A stretch of DNA of 64,000 bases from Hyphomicrobium_A sp963812795 (GCA_963812795.1 CAWEWG010000007.1:682001-746000), one strand, 5' to 3'. Positions 8,777 to 17,511 are shown, counted from the stretch's first letter. Made by a program: numbers and translations. Notes: generated from the sequence alone by a model not told the origin.

Positions 8777-9505
8777 ATGGACTGGAGCAAGGTCTACAGT
8801 TACTGCGAGCGCGGCGGCGACCCGAGCTTCTGGGCCGAGCCGCTGAATGCGATATCCAACGGCGCCTTCGTCATCGCCGGGCTGATCGGCGCCTGGCAGC
8901 TCCTGCGCTCGCGGCGCTCCGACCACGCGCTGTTCGAATGGCTGCTCGTCGTGCTGGTCATCTGCATCGGCATCGGCAGCTTCATGTTCCACACCTATGC
9001 AACCGTGTGGGCCATCCCCTTCGACACCATCCCGATCTCGCTGTTCATGCTCGCCTACCTCGGCTACGCGCTGCGCCGCTTTGCCGGCGCGCCATGGATC
9101 GTCGTCATCGCGGCGCTCGTCGGCTTCTATTTCACCGTCAAGTACGCGCAAGGCATCCAGTGCTCGAACGAGCTGCTGCCGATGACGCGCGGCGCCGGCA
9201 AGCGCTGCTTCAACGGCACGCTCGGCTACACGCCGGCGTTCGCCGCGCTGGTGTTGGTGGGCGGGGTGCTGCTGATACAAGGACATCGCGCGGCCGGGTA
9301 CCTGTTCGCCGCGGCGTTTCTTTTCCTTGCCGCCATGACCTTCCGCACCGTCGATCTGGAAGTGTGCACATGGACGGTGCGCGCCGGGCGCGGCGTCGGC
9401 ACGCACTTCTTATGGCACACCCTCAACGGGCTCTTGCTCTACGTGCTGCTGCTCGGCGCCATCCGCCATGGCGCCCCCCGACGCCTTCCCGAGCGCGCGG
9501 AGTGA
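8777..9505 (+). CDS. ceramidase-domain membrane protein (CREST superfamily)
   Basis: 242 residues with about seven hydrophobic segments. Family hallmarks are the N-terminal YCERGGDPSFWAEPLNAISN, the conserved GSFMFHTYATVW and FDTIPIS motifs in the membrane, and the C-terminal HFLWHTLNGLLLY. The conserved Ser, Asp and His residues form the metal-dependent hydrolase site of the alkaline-ceramidase/PAQR-like superfamily. Bacterial substrates are largely unknown; an amide or lipid hydrolase in the inner membrane is likely. It starts just after the intergenic repeat. Confidence 0.8.
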   Translation: MDWSKVYSYCERGGDPSFWAEPLNAISNGAFVIAGLIGAWQLLRSRRSDHALFEWLLVVLVICIGIGSFMFHTYATVWAIPFDTIPISLFMLAYLGYALRRFAGAPWIVVIAALVGFYFTVKYAQGIQCSNELLPMTRGAGKRCFNGTLGYTPAFAALVLVGGVLLIQGHRAAGYLFAAAFLFLAAMTFRTVDLEVCTWTVRAGRGVGTHFLWHTLNGLLLYVLLLGAIRHGAPRRLPERAE

Positions 9506-9542
9506 TTGCACAGTGTTCGCCGGCGGCTCATAACGGCGCGGC

Positions 9543-9629
9543 GCGGACGTGGTGGAACTGGTAGACACACAGGACTTAAAATCCTGAGGCGGCAACGCCG
9601 TCCGGGTTCAACTCCCGGCGTCCGCACCA
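9543..9629 (+). tRNA. tRNA-Leu (UAA)
   Basis: The acceptor stem GCGGACG pairs with CGTCCGC at the 3' end and encoded CCA follows. The anticodon stem-loop CAGGA-CTTAAAA-TCCTG gives anticodon TAA. The long variable arm expected of a class II tRNA is present (AGGCGGCAACGCCGT), and the T-loop GGTTCAACTC is intact. The last 18 bases, plus one base beyond the gene, are the attachment core of the genomic island to the right. Confidence 0.97.
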
Positions 9630-9630
9630 A
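9612..9630 (+). repeat. attL core
   Basis: CTCCCGGCGTCCGCACCAA, the T-arm and acceptor end of tRNA-Leu plus one base. Identical over 19 bases to 34637-34655. Confidence 0.85.
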
Positions 9631-9680
9631 AACGGGCTCAAGCGCCTGATCCTCCGACATTATGGGCTTTTTGGCATGAA

Positions 9681-9706
9681 ACCTGCTGCACACACCTGCT
9701 GCACAG
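9681..9706 (+). repeat. left arm-type repeat next to attL
   Basis: 26 bases made of two direct CTGCTGCACA units with a 13-base period. It matches 34551-34576 at 25 of 26 positions. It lies 50 bases inside the attL core, where a tyrosine recombinase arm-binding site would be expected. Confidence 0.65.
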
Positions 9707-9718
9707 CGGAGCATTGCC

Positions 9719-10050
9719 ATGGTCTTGTCTTATCCGAAACGCCTGCCTACCCCGACACAGCGAAAGGGCGCGCTGAGCTACGAAATTCGTGTGCGCGTGC
9801 CGGGGGAAGCGCGAGGTGAGAAGTTCAAAGGGACGCATACCACCCGCTCTCTCGGTACACGGGACAAGGCGCAGGCGCTGCGAAATGTGCCAAAAACGTA
9901 CGACGGGCTTCACGCCGAGTTCGAAGCGGAGGCGGCGCGAACTCGACGGCGCAGCGCCTCCAATCCCCATCCTCTCAGTCGCCGATGTGTGCCGCATTCA
10001 GCGGGAGCGCGCGCTCGCCAACGAAGAGAAGTACCGCCTGGAAGTGGTCG
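9719..10050 (+). pseudogene. tyrosine recombinase (integrase) N-terminal remnant
   Basis: Begins MVLSYPKRLPTPTQRKGALS and continues through RVRVPGEARGEKFKGTHTTR and SLGTRDKAQALRNVPKTYDG, the N-terminal arm-binding style of alphaproteobacterial phage-type integrases. A frameshift near 9940 passes to ELDGAAPPIPILSVADVCRI and RERALANEEKYRLE, and homology stops near 10050. The core-binding and catalytic (Arg, His, Tyr) domains are missing. Its position beside a tRNA attachment site supports the assignment. It cannot support integration or excision. Confidence 0.75.
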
Positions 10051-10432
10051 CTGGATTCACCTGCGCGCGGATAATGCGACCGTCGCGCGTGCGAATGTCC
10101 ACCGGCGTGCTGTCACCGCTATTCACGGTCTCAAAGCGGCGCAGCACGTACCCGGCGAGTTCATCGGGAGAAAGGTCGTACGCGCCGGCAGCGGCAATAT
10201 TGTAGATAAACTCTGAGAATAGCGGCCGACCCGTGCACTGCTCGTCGCGCAATCGCCAGAGGGCGCGCGCCTTGGCGTTGGCGAGGCAAACCTGCATGGC
10301 GCTGTCGATGATGACAATGCCTTGGTCGACGTTCTCGACGGCCTCCCGCAGAAGGCCAAGGTCCTCATGCTCCGGCGCCTCTTCTGGAGAGATGGGGATG
10401 GTCGATGGAATACTGACGAGCCGTGCTTTCAT
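9998..10432 (-). pseudogene. PAS-domain sensor protein, 3'-truncated
   Basis: From MKARLVSIPSTIPISPEEAP it encodes one PAS_7-type domain: GLLREAVENVDQGIVIIDSA, CLANAKARALWRLRDEQCTG, then VDIRTRDGRIIRAQVNP. The chain should continue into the rest of the PAS fold and probably a kinase or output domain, but homology ends at about 10050. From there to the stop it reads the antisense of the integrase remnant. A deletion has evidently joined the two fragments. A longer in-frame start at 10768 overlaps the LuxR gene and is not favoured. Confidence 0.65.
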
Positions 10433-10628
10433 CCAAGGAGTTCCGGTGGGATGAGGGGAAGATCCTCGACTGATGGTTTTCCCTGGACTTAAGACGGCGT
10501 GCGCAATTCGAGCTTCGTTAGCTGAAAGGCTGCCGCCCGCTTCCCGCATAATCGGGGACACCGAACCAAGGAACCCCAGTCCGCAGCTGCCGCGGAGCTG
10601 GCAGGGGTGCTGGGCACCAGCACGGACC

Positions 10629-11297
10629 ATGGGTCGACGCCGGCTCGCAAAGCGGGTCCACGTGACCAACGTCGAAGAGCGCAACAGGTCGGCAGCGCTG
10701 CTCGCCGCCGACTTTTGGGCCCGCGTTTTCAAGGACGAGCGCGGCATATCCCCTGAGTGTTTCGCCACTTTAGATGAATGGGTCGACGGCGGATGCGCTC
10801 CCTATCCCTGCCTCGTCGTTTTGTGCCAGAGCGGGTTAGCAAAGACGGACGCGTTGGCCGAAGTGGAACGGCTCTCGGCTCAGGCGGTCTGCAGTCCCGT
10901 CGTGATCGTTTCCGACGACGAAGATCCGAACGCCATTGTCCACATGCTCGCCAAGAAGGTCCGTGGCTACGTCCCGACAAGCTTTTCACTACATACGGCG
11001 ATGCAGGCCATGGATCTCGTTCGTGCGGGCGGCACCTTTGTTCCGGCGAGCAGCTTGATCGCCGCTCATCACGCACCGGAGGCACAAGCTGACGTGCAAA
11101 AGAGCAATGGCCTGTTCACGACGCGCCAGACCGCGGTGATCGATGCACTGCGGCAAGGGAAACCGAACAAGATCATCGCCTACGAGCTCAAGATGCGCGA
11201 GAGCACGGTGAAGGTGCATGTGCGCAACATCATGAAGAAGCTCAACGCCACCAACCGCACGCAGGCGGCCTATCTGGCAACCCAGTTGTTGGACTAG
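10629..11297 (+). CDS. LuxR/NarL-type transcriptional regulator
   Basis: 222 residues from the chosen ATG. The N-terminal ~130 residues resemble a receiver fold but lack the canonical acidic pocket and clear phospho-Asp (CLVVLCQSGLAKTDALAEVE, SPVVIVSDDEDPNAIVHMLA), so it is probably an atypical receiver. The C-terminal LuxR helix-turn-helix is complete: FTTRQTAVIDALRQGKPNKI then ESTVKVHVRNIMKKLNATNR. Divergent from the truncated PAS sensor gene, its likely former partner. Confidence 0.8.
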   Translation: MGRRRLAKRVHVTNVEERNRSAALLAADFWARVFKDERGISPECFATLDEWVDGGCAPYPCLVVLCQSGLAKTDALAEVERLSAQAVCSPVVIVSDDEDPNAIVHMLAKKVRGYVPTSFSLHTAMQAMDLVRAGGTFVPASSLIAAHHAPEAQADVQKSNGLFTTRQTAVIDALRQGKPNKIIAYELKMRESTVKVHVRNIMKKLNATNRTQAAYLATQLLD

Positions 11298-11403
11298 CGG
11301 GTCGCTGCTCGGGTGCCAAAGCCACGTTGTTCAAGGACTCGCTCGGCTCCGGAGAGCAAGGCTCTCGGTGTACGCGGGCGCTCCCGCCACCGACAGGCTT
11401 CCA

Positions 11404-11559
11404 TGTCCGCTATGGGTCAGTTGCGGACCTGCGCGCGAGCTGCCGCAACGTCCGCTAGGGTCAGTAGCGGACATTGAATGTGGCGCTCCGACTGTCTGCT
11501 TTGGGCCAGAAGCGGACGTCGAGCGTGTCGCAACGAGTGTCAGGGCCAGTTGCGGACAT
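11404..11559. repeat. island palindromic repeat cluster 1 (four units)
   Basis: Four degenerate units of TGTCCGCTTTGGGTCA-n-AGCGGACAT type at about 11404-11428, 11450-11473, 11493-11520 and 11538-11559, separated by about 20 bases. Arms GTCCGC and GCGGAC are inverted around the GGGTCA centre. Confidence 0.8.
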
Positions 11560-11856
11560 CACGGCGCGGTTGTTCCCTCGGGAGGCATGCCTTTAGCAAC
11601 GCCATCGATCGAAGCGCAGCCGGCATGATCTCCGCGCCAGCCTCAACCGAGAACTCGTGAAGAGTTGCAGGGACGCGCACGATAAATTGTATGCTGCTAG
11701 TGGACGACGGTTGATTCCAACTGACTTTGCAAAGGACTGTCGTCTCATCCACCCTTTCGTGAACCTGAACCCTCATCGCCTCCTCCTTGACTGTAGCTAC
11801 GGCCCGCGCGCCAAGATTGGCATGTTCCCCTTCAAGCCGTTCAAGAGGACGACAAC
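11560..11856. other. no supported gene
   Basis: Short frames exist on both strands but none has a ribosome site, motif or convincing composition. The stretch separates repeat cluster 1 from the DM13 gene. Confidence 0.4.
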
Positions 11857-12327
11857 ATGCTCCGCTGGCTGATGCTGCTGGTCACGCACGTCGGGATGCT
11901 GGGCCTTGGCTTTGTTCTCGGAATCTATGCCCTCCCGATCCTCACCGCACCGAAGGGTCCAGACAAGACGATGCTACGGGCAACCGCGACCACCGCTCTT
12001 TTTCGCGGTCACTTTGATCGCAATCTCAAGGGCAGCGACTTCGTGCATTGGGGCGAAGGGGAAGTGCGGCTGTTGCCGGACAAGATCGCTCACGAAGGCC
12101 GCCTTTCGCCGGGCCCCGACTATAAGCTCTATCTTGCTCCTGAGTTCGTGGATACGAAGGTAGCCTTCCTCAAGGTCAAGGGGCAGTCCAAGCGCATTGG
12201 TGACGTAAAGACGTTCAATGGCTTTCTGCTTGACGTGCCGCCCGGTGTTGACGTCGCCGCGTACACGACTGCGGTAGTATGGTGCGAAGCGTTTAGCCAA
12301 TTCATCAGCGCAGCCAAGTATCGTTGA
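11857..12327 (+). CDS. membrane-anchored DM13 domain protein
   Basis: 156 residues. An N-terminal hydrophobic anchor (roughly residues 3-28) is followed by a periplasmic DM13 domain: FRGHFDRNLKGSDFVHWGEG, the beta core PDYKLYLAPEFVDTKVAFLK and the characteristic C-terminal AAYTTAVVWCEAFSQFISAA with its near-invariant Cys (VVWC). DM13 domains are proposed to take part in redox or electron-transfer reactions at the cell surface. The start has an adjacent GAGGACGACAAC ribosome region. It is transcribed towards the ferredoxin gene, convergent with it. Confidence 0.8.
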   Translation: MLRWLMLLVTHVGMLGLGFVLGIYALPILTAPKGPDKTMLRATATTALFRGHFDRNLKGSDFVHWGEGEVRLLPDKIAHEGRLSPGPDYKLYLAPEFVDTKVAFLKVKGQSKRIGDVKTFNGFLLDVPPGVDVAAYTTAVVWCEAFSQFISAAKYR

Positions 12328-12531
12328 TCGCGTCGCTGCTTTGGCTGTCTGCAGTCTCAACGCGACCGACGCTGTTGAGGAGGCGGACGTCTCATTTGGG
12401 CACCCTTCTTCGCAGCGTCCACGAGCCAGTTCGGCTTTACGTCAGTTGTCAACGGACATTGGGTGCAAGTCGCGAATAGCGGCTCTGGGCCATCAGCAGT
12501 CAGTGCATTCTGCTTCCAAGACGTCACCGGA

Positions 12532-12870
12532 TCAGTCGCCCTCACCCGGCTTGGATGAGAAGTACTTGTCGAATTTTTCCGTCTCATCCCAGTAGGTGCG
12601 GGCGTCCTCCGGCATGTCCTTCTTGCCCGTGATGTTTGGCCATTTCAACGCGTACTCGCGGTTGAGTGCGAGCCACTTCTCGAGACCAGGCTCGCTGTCC
12701 GCCTTGATGGCGTCGACCGGGCACTCGGGCTCGCAAACCCCGCAGTCGATGCACTCTTCCGGGTGGATGACGAGCATGTTCTCGCCTTCGTAAAAGCAAT
12801 TGACCGGGCACACCGCGACGCAATCGGTGGTCTTGCACTTGATGCACTTCTCATCGACGACGTAGGTCAT
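12532..12870 (-). CDS. fdxA: 7Fe ferredoxin FdxA
   Basis: 112 residues from MTYVVDEKCIKCKTTDC, the usual length for the FdxA family. Cysteines for a 3Fe-4S and a 4Fe-4S cluster lie in CIKCKTTDCVAVCPVNC and ECIDCGVCEPECPVDAI. The C-terminal extension (LEKWLALNREYALKWPNITG) is typical of the proteobacterial type. It is a soluble one-electron carrier. A start four codons earlier (MEWT) is possible. It lies in the island interior; a second backbone copy could exist elsewhere in the genome. Confidence 0.93.
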   Translation of the reverse strand: MTYVVDEKCIKCKTTDCVAVCPVNCFYEGENMLVIHPEECIDCGVCEPECPVDAIKADSEPGLEKWLALNREYALKWPNITGKKDMPEDARTYWDETEKFDKYFSSKPGEGD

Positions 12871-12946
12871 AGTCCACTCCACTTGGAAGAGGGTGGGCAG
12901 ACACTTTTTGTGTCGATACAGTGAGCCATTCCCGGCGATGACGGGG

Positions 12947-13300
12947 TTAGGAGTCCCGCCTGCGCGGGGGGTTACGAGCGTCCCCGCGTCGATTCTGCCT
13001 TCGCACGTACATGATCAACGCTTCCGGGCGCTCCGCCTTAACCTTGAGGGCGGCGATGAGCGCGTCTTCGGCGTCGACCATCACATGTTCGGCTTTGCTC
13101 TTCAGCTTCAGTCCGACAGCGAATTGCAACGGGGCACTCCTAGTTCGCTTCAGCCTAACACTGTTGGGGCAACGGAACCAAAAGAAGCCATCTGCAGCAG
13201 GCGCGGGCTTGGATGCGAAGCGGGCACGGATATCGTGGCCGCGGCCAGCGATAGCTGCAGTGGGCCATACGTCGGCCAGCCCAGTGTCGGCAACAGTCAT
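12947..13300 (-). CDS. hypothetical protein
   Basis: 117 residues. The C-terminal half, VMVDAEDALIAALKVKAERP followed by EALIMYVRRQNRRGD, reads like a regular amphipathic helix and suggests real coding. The N-terminal part has no recognisable fold. No signal peptide or membrane segment. Lies upstream of fdxA on the same strand, about 75 bases away. Confidence 0.4.
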   Translation of the reverse strand: MTVADTGLADVWPTAAIAGRGHDIRARFASKPAPAADGFFWFRCPNSVRLKRTRSAPLQFAVGLKLKSKAEHVMVDAEDALIAALKVKAERPEALIMYVRRQNRRGDARNPPRRRDS

Positions 13301-13722
13301 TGACGCCGCCGGCCACGCTTCAGCTTGAGAAAGTGGTTTTTGCGCTTACAGACGCGCGGCAAGGACGCGGCTGGACTGACGTGTGGCGGTTGGCAGTGCT
13401 GGTGGCGGTCCCATGGGCCGCCGCTCCGCACTCGCCTTGCCGACCGTTAAATGGCCGTGCCTTGCCGTGCCCACTAGATGGCGCTCGTTCGGCAGATTTA
13501 CTAGACAAGACCGCAAACGCCGGGCTCATCGCAGTGCGAGGGAGTGTCAGCCTCGGGCCAAAAGCCGGTCGGCTTCTGACCCAAATCTGACGTGAAGTCA
13601 CCAAACGTGCGGTTCTAATCGCCAAATTCGGTTCGGGAGCAAGGTCCTGGTCATGACGTCTCTCATGTTAGACCACCTTCACGCCCTTCGTCGCGTGCCG
13701 GCCGGGGACCCTGGACTACGCG
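13301..13722. other. no supported gene
   Basis: A 101-codon frame on the minus strand (13320-13625) has a shuffled, Ser/Arg-rich composition without motifs and is not accepted. No terminator or RNA gene was recognised here. Confidence 0.4.
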
Positions 13723-14121
13723 CTATTTCACTGTCTCGACGAGCGGCTTGCCTTTCTCGACAATATACGTGGCCAGCTCAGCCGCATTACCGCTGCCGAC
13801 ATTCCGCGCCGCATGGATCGTTCCGGCAGGGATGAACAAGGCTTCGCCGGCCTTGAGCGTTAAGGTTGGCTGGCCTTCGAGCTGATACTCGAGCGTGCCT
13901 TCGAGGACATAGGCGATCTCAGCGCCCGGATGTGAGTGCTTACCGAAAGCTGCTGCGGGAGCGAAATCGACGCGCACCTGAATCACCTCACGTCCGGGCA
14001 GACCCAAATCTTGCCGTAGGACATCCGAGCGCTTAATCCCCTCCTGCGCCTGCGCCGCGTGCAGGGCCAGAATGTTTGCTACTGCCAGCAATGCAACTGC
14101 CAGAATTCGAGTCATCAACAT
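13723..14121 (-). CDS. exported small cupin protein
   Basis: 132 residues. Signal peptide at residues 1-25 (MLMTRILAVALLAVANILAL, cleavage near AQA). The single cupin barrel has motif 1 GKHSHPGAEIAYVLEGTLEY, with His, His and Glu metal ligands, and motif 2 PAGTIHAARNVG with the fourth His. A GGGAGG ribosome site lies 5 bases before the chosen ATG. Such periplasmic cupins bind a metal and small ligands; the substrate is unknown. A similar exported cupin is at 22531. Confidence 0.82.
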   Translation of the reverse strand: MLMTRILAVALLAVANILALHAAQAQEGIKRSDVLRQDLGLPGREVIQVRVDFAPAAAFGKHSHPGAEIAYVLEGTLEYQLEGQPTLTLKAGEALFIPAGTIHAARNVGSGNAAELATYIVEKGKPLVETVK

Positions 14122-14142
14122 TCGAACCTCCCCTAGTCCTGG

Positions 14143-14812
14143 TCACTGCGGGCGCCGGAGCGATCTGAAGGCGGCACGCAGCTCGGTCGCGAACAGCTGC
14201 GGCTCCTCCCAGGCTGCGAAGTGCCCGCCTCTATCGACTGCGTTGTAGTAGATGAGGTTTGGGTACGCTTGTTCCGCCCAGCTCCGCGGCGCCTGATACT
14301 GCTCACCCGGGAAGACGGTCATGGCGACTGGAATGGAGACGCCCTTGGCATTGAAGAAGCCGCCCCTGTACTCCCAATAGAGCCGTGATGCAGAGACTCC
14401 CGTGTTCGTCAGCCAATACAGTGAGATATTGTCCAGGATCTCGTCGCGCGTCAGCTCACCCCTCGTGCTCGATATCCGGCTCAGGGCCGAAAAGACCGCC
14501 GCGGCCGGCTGGCCGTCAGCATCATTGTGATCAAGCAGCCAAGCGGCCAGGCCGACCGGCGAGTCCGCAACTCGCGACGATGCGTTGGCGCATCGTGTTG
14601 AGCGCCGAATCCGAAAAATTCACGCTGAAGGGTCGAATGGCGTCGACTTGGTCGCTTCCCACGGTCGCCTCCTGTTGAGCTGCAGATTGCGTCGCGGCCA
14701 GGACGGAAACCGAGGCCAACGACGCCAGGATGCTCGCTGCGCTGAGCTTGAGACCCTCGCGGCGGCTGACGTGCGCAATCCTCGTTGCGTGCGTATCGAT
14801 CTTCTCTCTCAT
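14143..14812 (-). pseudogene. epoxide hydrolase with internal deletion
   Basis: The 5' part encodes a leader (MREKIDTHATRIAHVSRREG) and the start of the epoxide hydrolase N-terminal domain (AIRPFSVNFSDSALNTMRQR). It then jumps out of frame to the C-terminal lobe (DSPVGLAAWLLDHNDADG, RLYWEYRGGFFNAKGVSIPV, PNLIYYNAVDRGGHFAAWEE). About 200 residues containing the nucleophile Asp and oxyanion Tyr region are missing; the catalytic His in GGHFAAWE remains. Not functional. A second C-terminal fragment of the same family follows upstream at 14927. Confidence 0.8.
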
Positions 14813-14926
14813 GGCCCAGTCTCCATCGTCGCGGCAGACGGATGTGATGCCCACCTTCGCGCCGATTTGGTTCGGCCGCTAGGCGGCGCTCTCGTTGAGT
14901 GCGCCGATCACTGTTGCCGGGCGGAT

Positions 14927-15070
14927 TTAGCGAAGGGAGCAGAAGCCCGCCCGCAGCTCGTTCGAGAAGAGGGTCGGCTGTTCCCAGGCGGCGAAGTGCC
15001 CGCCTTTAGGAAGCCGGTTGTAATGGATGAGCTTCGGATACGCTCTTTCTGCCCAACGCCGCGACACCGT
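14927..15070 (-). pseudogene. second epoxide hydrolase C-terminal fragment
   Basis: Encodes RRWAERAYPKLIHYNRLPKG, GGHFAAWEQPTLFSNELRAG and the stop. It is clearly related to, but diverged from, the C-terminus of the adjacent epoxide hydrolase remnant (WAEQAYPNLIYYNAVDRGGH). The upstream sequence does not continue the fold. Two tandem paralogues probably collapsed here, leaving fragments. Confidence 0.75.
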
Positions 15071-15263
15071 ATGTCGAACTCCGAGCCACCCGAAATTCCG
15101 TTCTGTGAAGATTAATATGGAAATAGCCAGAATGCGGCAACGGCTAAGACTCACAAACACGGTCGGAACGATAAGCGCTAGAATGGCCAGCCGGCCAGGC
15201 GGCATCTACAGCCGCGGAGGCGAGTCGCCCACGCGGCGGACCGTCGACTAGTGAGAGGGATTA

Positions 15264-15860
15264 GTGCCTGTGCCAAGCCGGATACTTGTCTTCTACGGAT
15301 CATATCGCAGCGATCGCATGGGCATTCGGTTGGCGAACTACGCTGTCGCCGAACTGCGCAGCCGTGGCGACGACGCGGAGTTGATTGATGCCAGGGCTGT
15401 CGGATTGCCGATCCTTGACCGGATGTACAAAGAATTTGAGCCGGGCGCCGCGCCGCCCGCGATGCAGAGCTTAGCCGCCAAGATCACAGCCGCCGACGCT
15501 TTCGTGTTCGTGACCGGTGAATACAATTGGGGAATGCAGCCAGGCCTTAAGAACCTCACCGACCATTATCTCGAGGAGTGGTTCTGGCGTCCGGCCGCCA
15601 TCGCCAGCTACTCAGCCGGGAAGCTCTCAGGCGCCAGGGCGAGCGTCATGTGGCACGGCACGTTGTCCGAGATGGGTATGGTCGTCGTTTCCAGCACACT
15701 CGCCGTGGGTCCGATCGGCGACACACTTGATGCTGACGGCAAGCCGATCGGTGCGCTTGGGGCTACGCTGCAGCAGGTATTCCCCCGCTTTGCCGACGAT
15801 CTGGCGTGGTGGACCGAAGCCGCCAAGACACAACGCTCCCGCAAGTCGCCGCCATATTGA
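15264..15860 (+). CDS. NADPH-dependent FMN reductase family protein
   Basis: 198 residues from a GTG start. The flavodoxin-like fold opens ILVFYGSYRSDRMGIRLANY, with the FMN phosphate-binding loop GSYRSDRMG, and continues with FVFVTGEYNWGMQPGLKNLT, the family's GEYN motif contacting the flavin. It likely reduces FMN, quinones or other acceptors with NAD(P)H in the cytoplasm. It ends in a basic tail. The neighbours (epoxide-hydrolase remnants, QorB-like reductase) suggest detoxification of reactive compounds. Confidence 0.85.
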   Translation: MPVPSRILVFYGSYRSDRMGIRLANYAVAELRSRGDDAELIDARAVGLPILDRMYKEFEPGAAPPAMQSLAAKITAADAFVFVTGEYNWGMQPGLKNLTDHYLEEWFWRPAAIASYSAGKLSGARASVMWHGTLSEMGMVVVSSTLAVGPIGDTLDADGKPIGALGATLQQVFPRFADDLAWWTEAAKTQRSRKSPPY

Positions 15861-15919
15861 CACGACCCCTGCCAGGGCAAATTGCGACTGCACCGCCGCT
15901 CCGCATACCTCCCTTCGCG

Positions 15920-16038
15920 AACGTCCGCTTTGGGTCAGCAGCGGACATTGAGCGTGTCGCTGCGAATGTCCGCTTTGGGTTAGAGCGGACATCGACCACG
16001 TCGCTCCGAATGTCCGCTAAGGGCCAGGAGCAGACGTT
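15920..16038. repeat. island palindromic repeat cluster 2 (three units)
   Basis: Three close units, near 15921-15948, 15966-15992 and 16010-16037, linked by a shared spacer (GAGCGTGTCGCTGCGAA, CGACCACGTCGCTCCGAA). These are the best-preserved copies in the window, for example GTCCGCTTTGGGTCAGCAGC. Confidence 0.85.
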
Positions 16039-16074
16039 GAGCATGGCGATTCCGTGCGCAAATTCTCGCGACGG

Positions 16075-16221
16075 TCATTGACCGTAGTCATCCCGTTTGT
16101 CTTGCTTTTGGGTTTCCTCTTCCTGCAACAGGTCTTCAGCAGGATCATTGTAGCCGCCATACGGGTTCCATCCCATACAGCCTCCTAGAGCCAGAGTGAG
16201 TGCCACGATCAACCATTTCAT
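16075..16221 (-). CDS. tiny lipoprotein
   Basis: 48 residues with a lipoprotein signal: MKWLIVALTLALGGCMGWNP, where LGGC is the lipobox. The mature ~34 residues are Asn/Tyr/Gly then acidic (NDPAEDLLQEEETQKQDKRD). An AAGGA ribosome site precedes the ATG. Likely anchored in a membrane facing the periplasm. Function unknown; the size recalls entericidin-like and other small lipoproteins but no family match is claimed. Confidence 0.65.
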   Translation of the reverse strand: MKWLIVALTLALGGCMGWNPYGGYNDPAEDLLQEEETQKQDKRDDYGQ

Positions 16222-16277
16222 CTTACTGTCCTTACGGGAGTTCGCATGCTGGTAAATCGTCCACTCCGCCGCCCACG

Positions 16278-17039
16278 CTATGGCTGAGCGTTCCAGCCGA
16301 AAGCGCGCATTTCGCGCGGCAGCATCGGATCGGAGTCGGGCGGAGGTACTGCGAAATCGACCGCGAGGAGCTTTTTGGCGGGGGCGCCATTTTGCGCTGC
16401 TGCCTGCACCGGCTGACGTGGTGGAGGGGAAGCGATGCTGCGCGTGGCGGCCTTCGCGGGCTTGGTGTTGGCGGGCTTGGCCGGCTTCGCCGGCTTGTCC
16501 TCGATGACGTGAGTACTGTCCTTCCAAGCGGCAATCGAATCACGAGCGGCACGCTCATCGGCCGGCGCCAGCAAGTGTTCGACCGGCTGTGCGACATTAC
16601 TAGGATTGGCGTCAGTGTTGATCGATGCCGTCGCCGTTGGAACGATTACATCAGCCGGGGCCACGTCGGCGGCAGCCTCTGCGCCTCCTGCGCCGAACCG
16701 ACGGCTCAGTTCCTCGGCACGCTTGCGCACCGCGGCCGCCTCGCGGCTGGCTTGCTCAGACCGCGTCATTACCCGTTGAGCGGCATCGAGGACTGCTTCC
16801 GGCATCGTCGTGGCTTCGCCGGCGGGCTGCGCGGCGGCATCGCCCGCTTCGGTGACGCGGGAGCGCAACATCTCCTGCATGTCGGGTAGGCGAGCGACGT
16901 CGAGGAAAACCGGCAACGTGAAAGCCGGGGCGCCCGCTGTTGAGGGCGCGCGTTGCCGGTTGATCTCAAGTGTGCTGCCCGCGACGAGGCTCGTGGCCAT
17001 CAGCATACCAAAAAGGCTCTTGCTTCCGTATGCGTTCAT
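16278..17039 (-). CDS. exported Ala/Pro-rich hypothetical protein
   Basis: 253 residues from MNAYGSKSLFGMLMATSLVA, a signal peptide or anchor. It then has a helical region with coiled-coil character (about 100-150, RVMTRSEQASREAAAVRKRA), a low-complexity linker with KPAKPAKPANTKPAKAA, and the C-terminal VDFAVPPPDSDPMLPREMRA. It looks like a periplasmic, partly disordered protein. An in-frame start at 17147 is possible. No enzymatic motif. Confidence 0.6.
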   Translation of the reverse strand: MNAYGSKSLFGMLMATSLVAGSTLEINRQRAPSTAGAPAFTLPVFLDVARLPDMQEMLRSRVTEAGDAAAQPAGEATTMPEAVLDAAQRVMTRSEQASREAAAVRKRAEELSRRFGAGGAEAAADVAPADVIVPTATASINTDANPSNVAQPVEHLLAPADERAARDSIAAWKDSTHVIEDKPAKPAKPANTKPAKAATRSIASPPPRQPVQAAAQNGAPAKKLLAVDFAVPPPDSDPMLPREMRAFGWNAQP

Positions 17040-17383
17040 ACGCTGCATCCCCCGACCGAAGCGGCCGGTTGCAAGGCGACCCGAAGGATCGCTGGTGATT
17101 GGCATGCAGGACAGTAAGCGTCCCACCCACCTAGAGCCTGTGGGCATGTTGCAGCCACAGGCCTACCGAAGTCGGCTCGCCCGATGAGAGCTCTGCCCCG
17201 CTCCCGCGCGATTGATCCCGCGACGGCGTCCGCTTCGTTCGAAACAAATATCAAAGCACTCCAAGGCAATAACATGGCGCAGCGCCTAGCCACGATCATC
17301 TTCCAGAACTGAGACAGCGGGATCGCGTCACCACTCTTGAAGTCACGCCTGGTTGCAACGCGACGCGAACAATGTCGCCGCGA

Positions 17384-17453
17384 AGGTCAGCTTTGGGTCA
17401 AAGCCGACACTGCAATGCTGCAAATATCCGCTTTAAGCTACAAGCGGACAGTC
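17384..17453. repeat. island palindromic repeat cluster 3 (two units)
   Basis: Units at about 17385-17408 (GTCAGCTTTGGGTCAAAGCC) and 17426-17451 (ATCCGCTTTAAGCTACAAGC), both degenerate relative to the cluster 2 copies. Confidence 0.7.
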
Positions 17454-17511
17454 CGGTCGCCGACGTGTCAACTTCCTCGCGACCGTCTTCGCAGAAGTTC
17501 CCGATCATGCT

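Noticed and set aside
11540..11776. 78-codon minus-strand frame before the DM13 gene
   Set aside because: It overlaps repeat cluster 1 and has no recognisable fold; evidence too weak.
12900..12914. GACAC-TTTTT-GTGTC before fdxA as a regulator site
   Set aside because: Arms are only five bases and the motif has no second copy nearby.
15627..15992. Short frame reading across the palindromic repeats as a protein
   Set aside because: The translation is only the repeat in another form (HAQCPLLTQSG), a known source of false genes.
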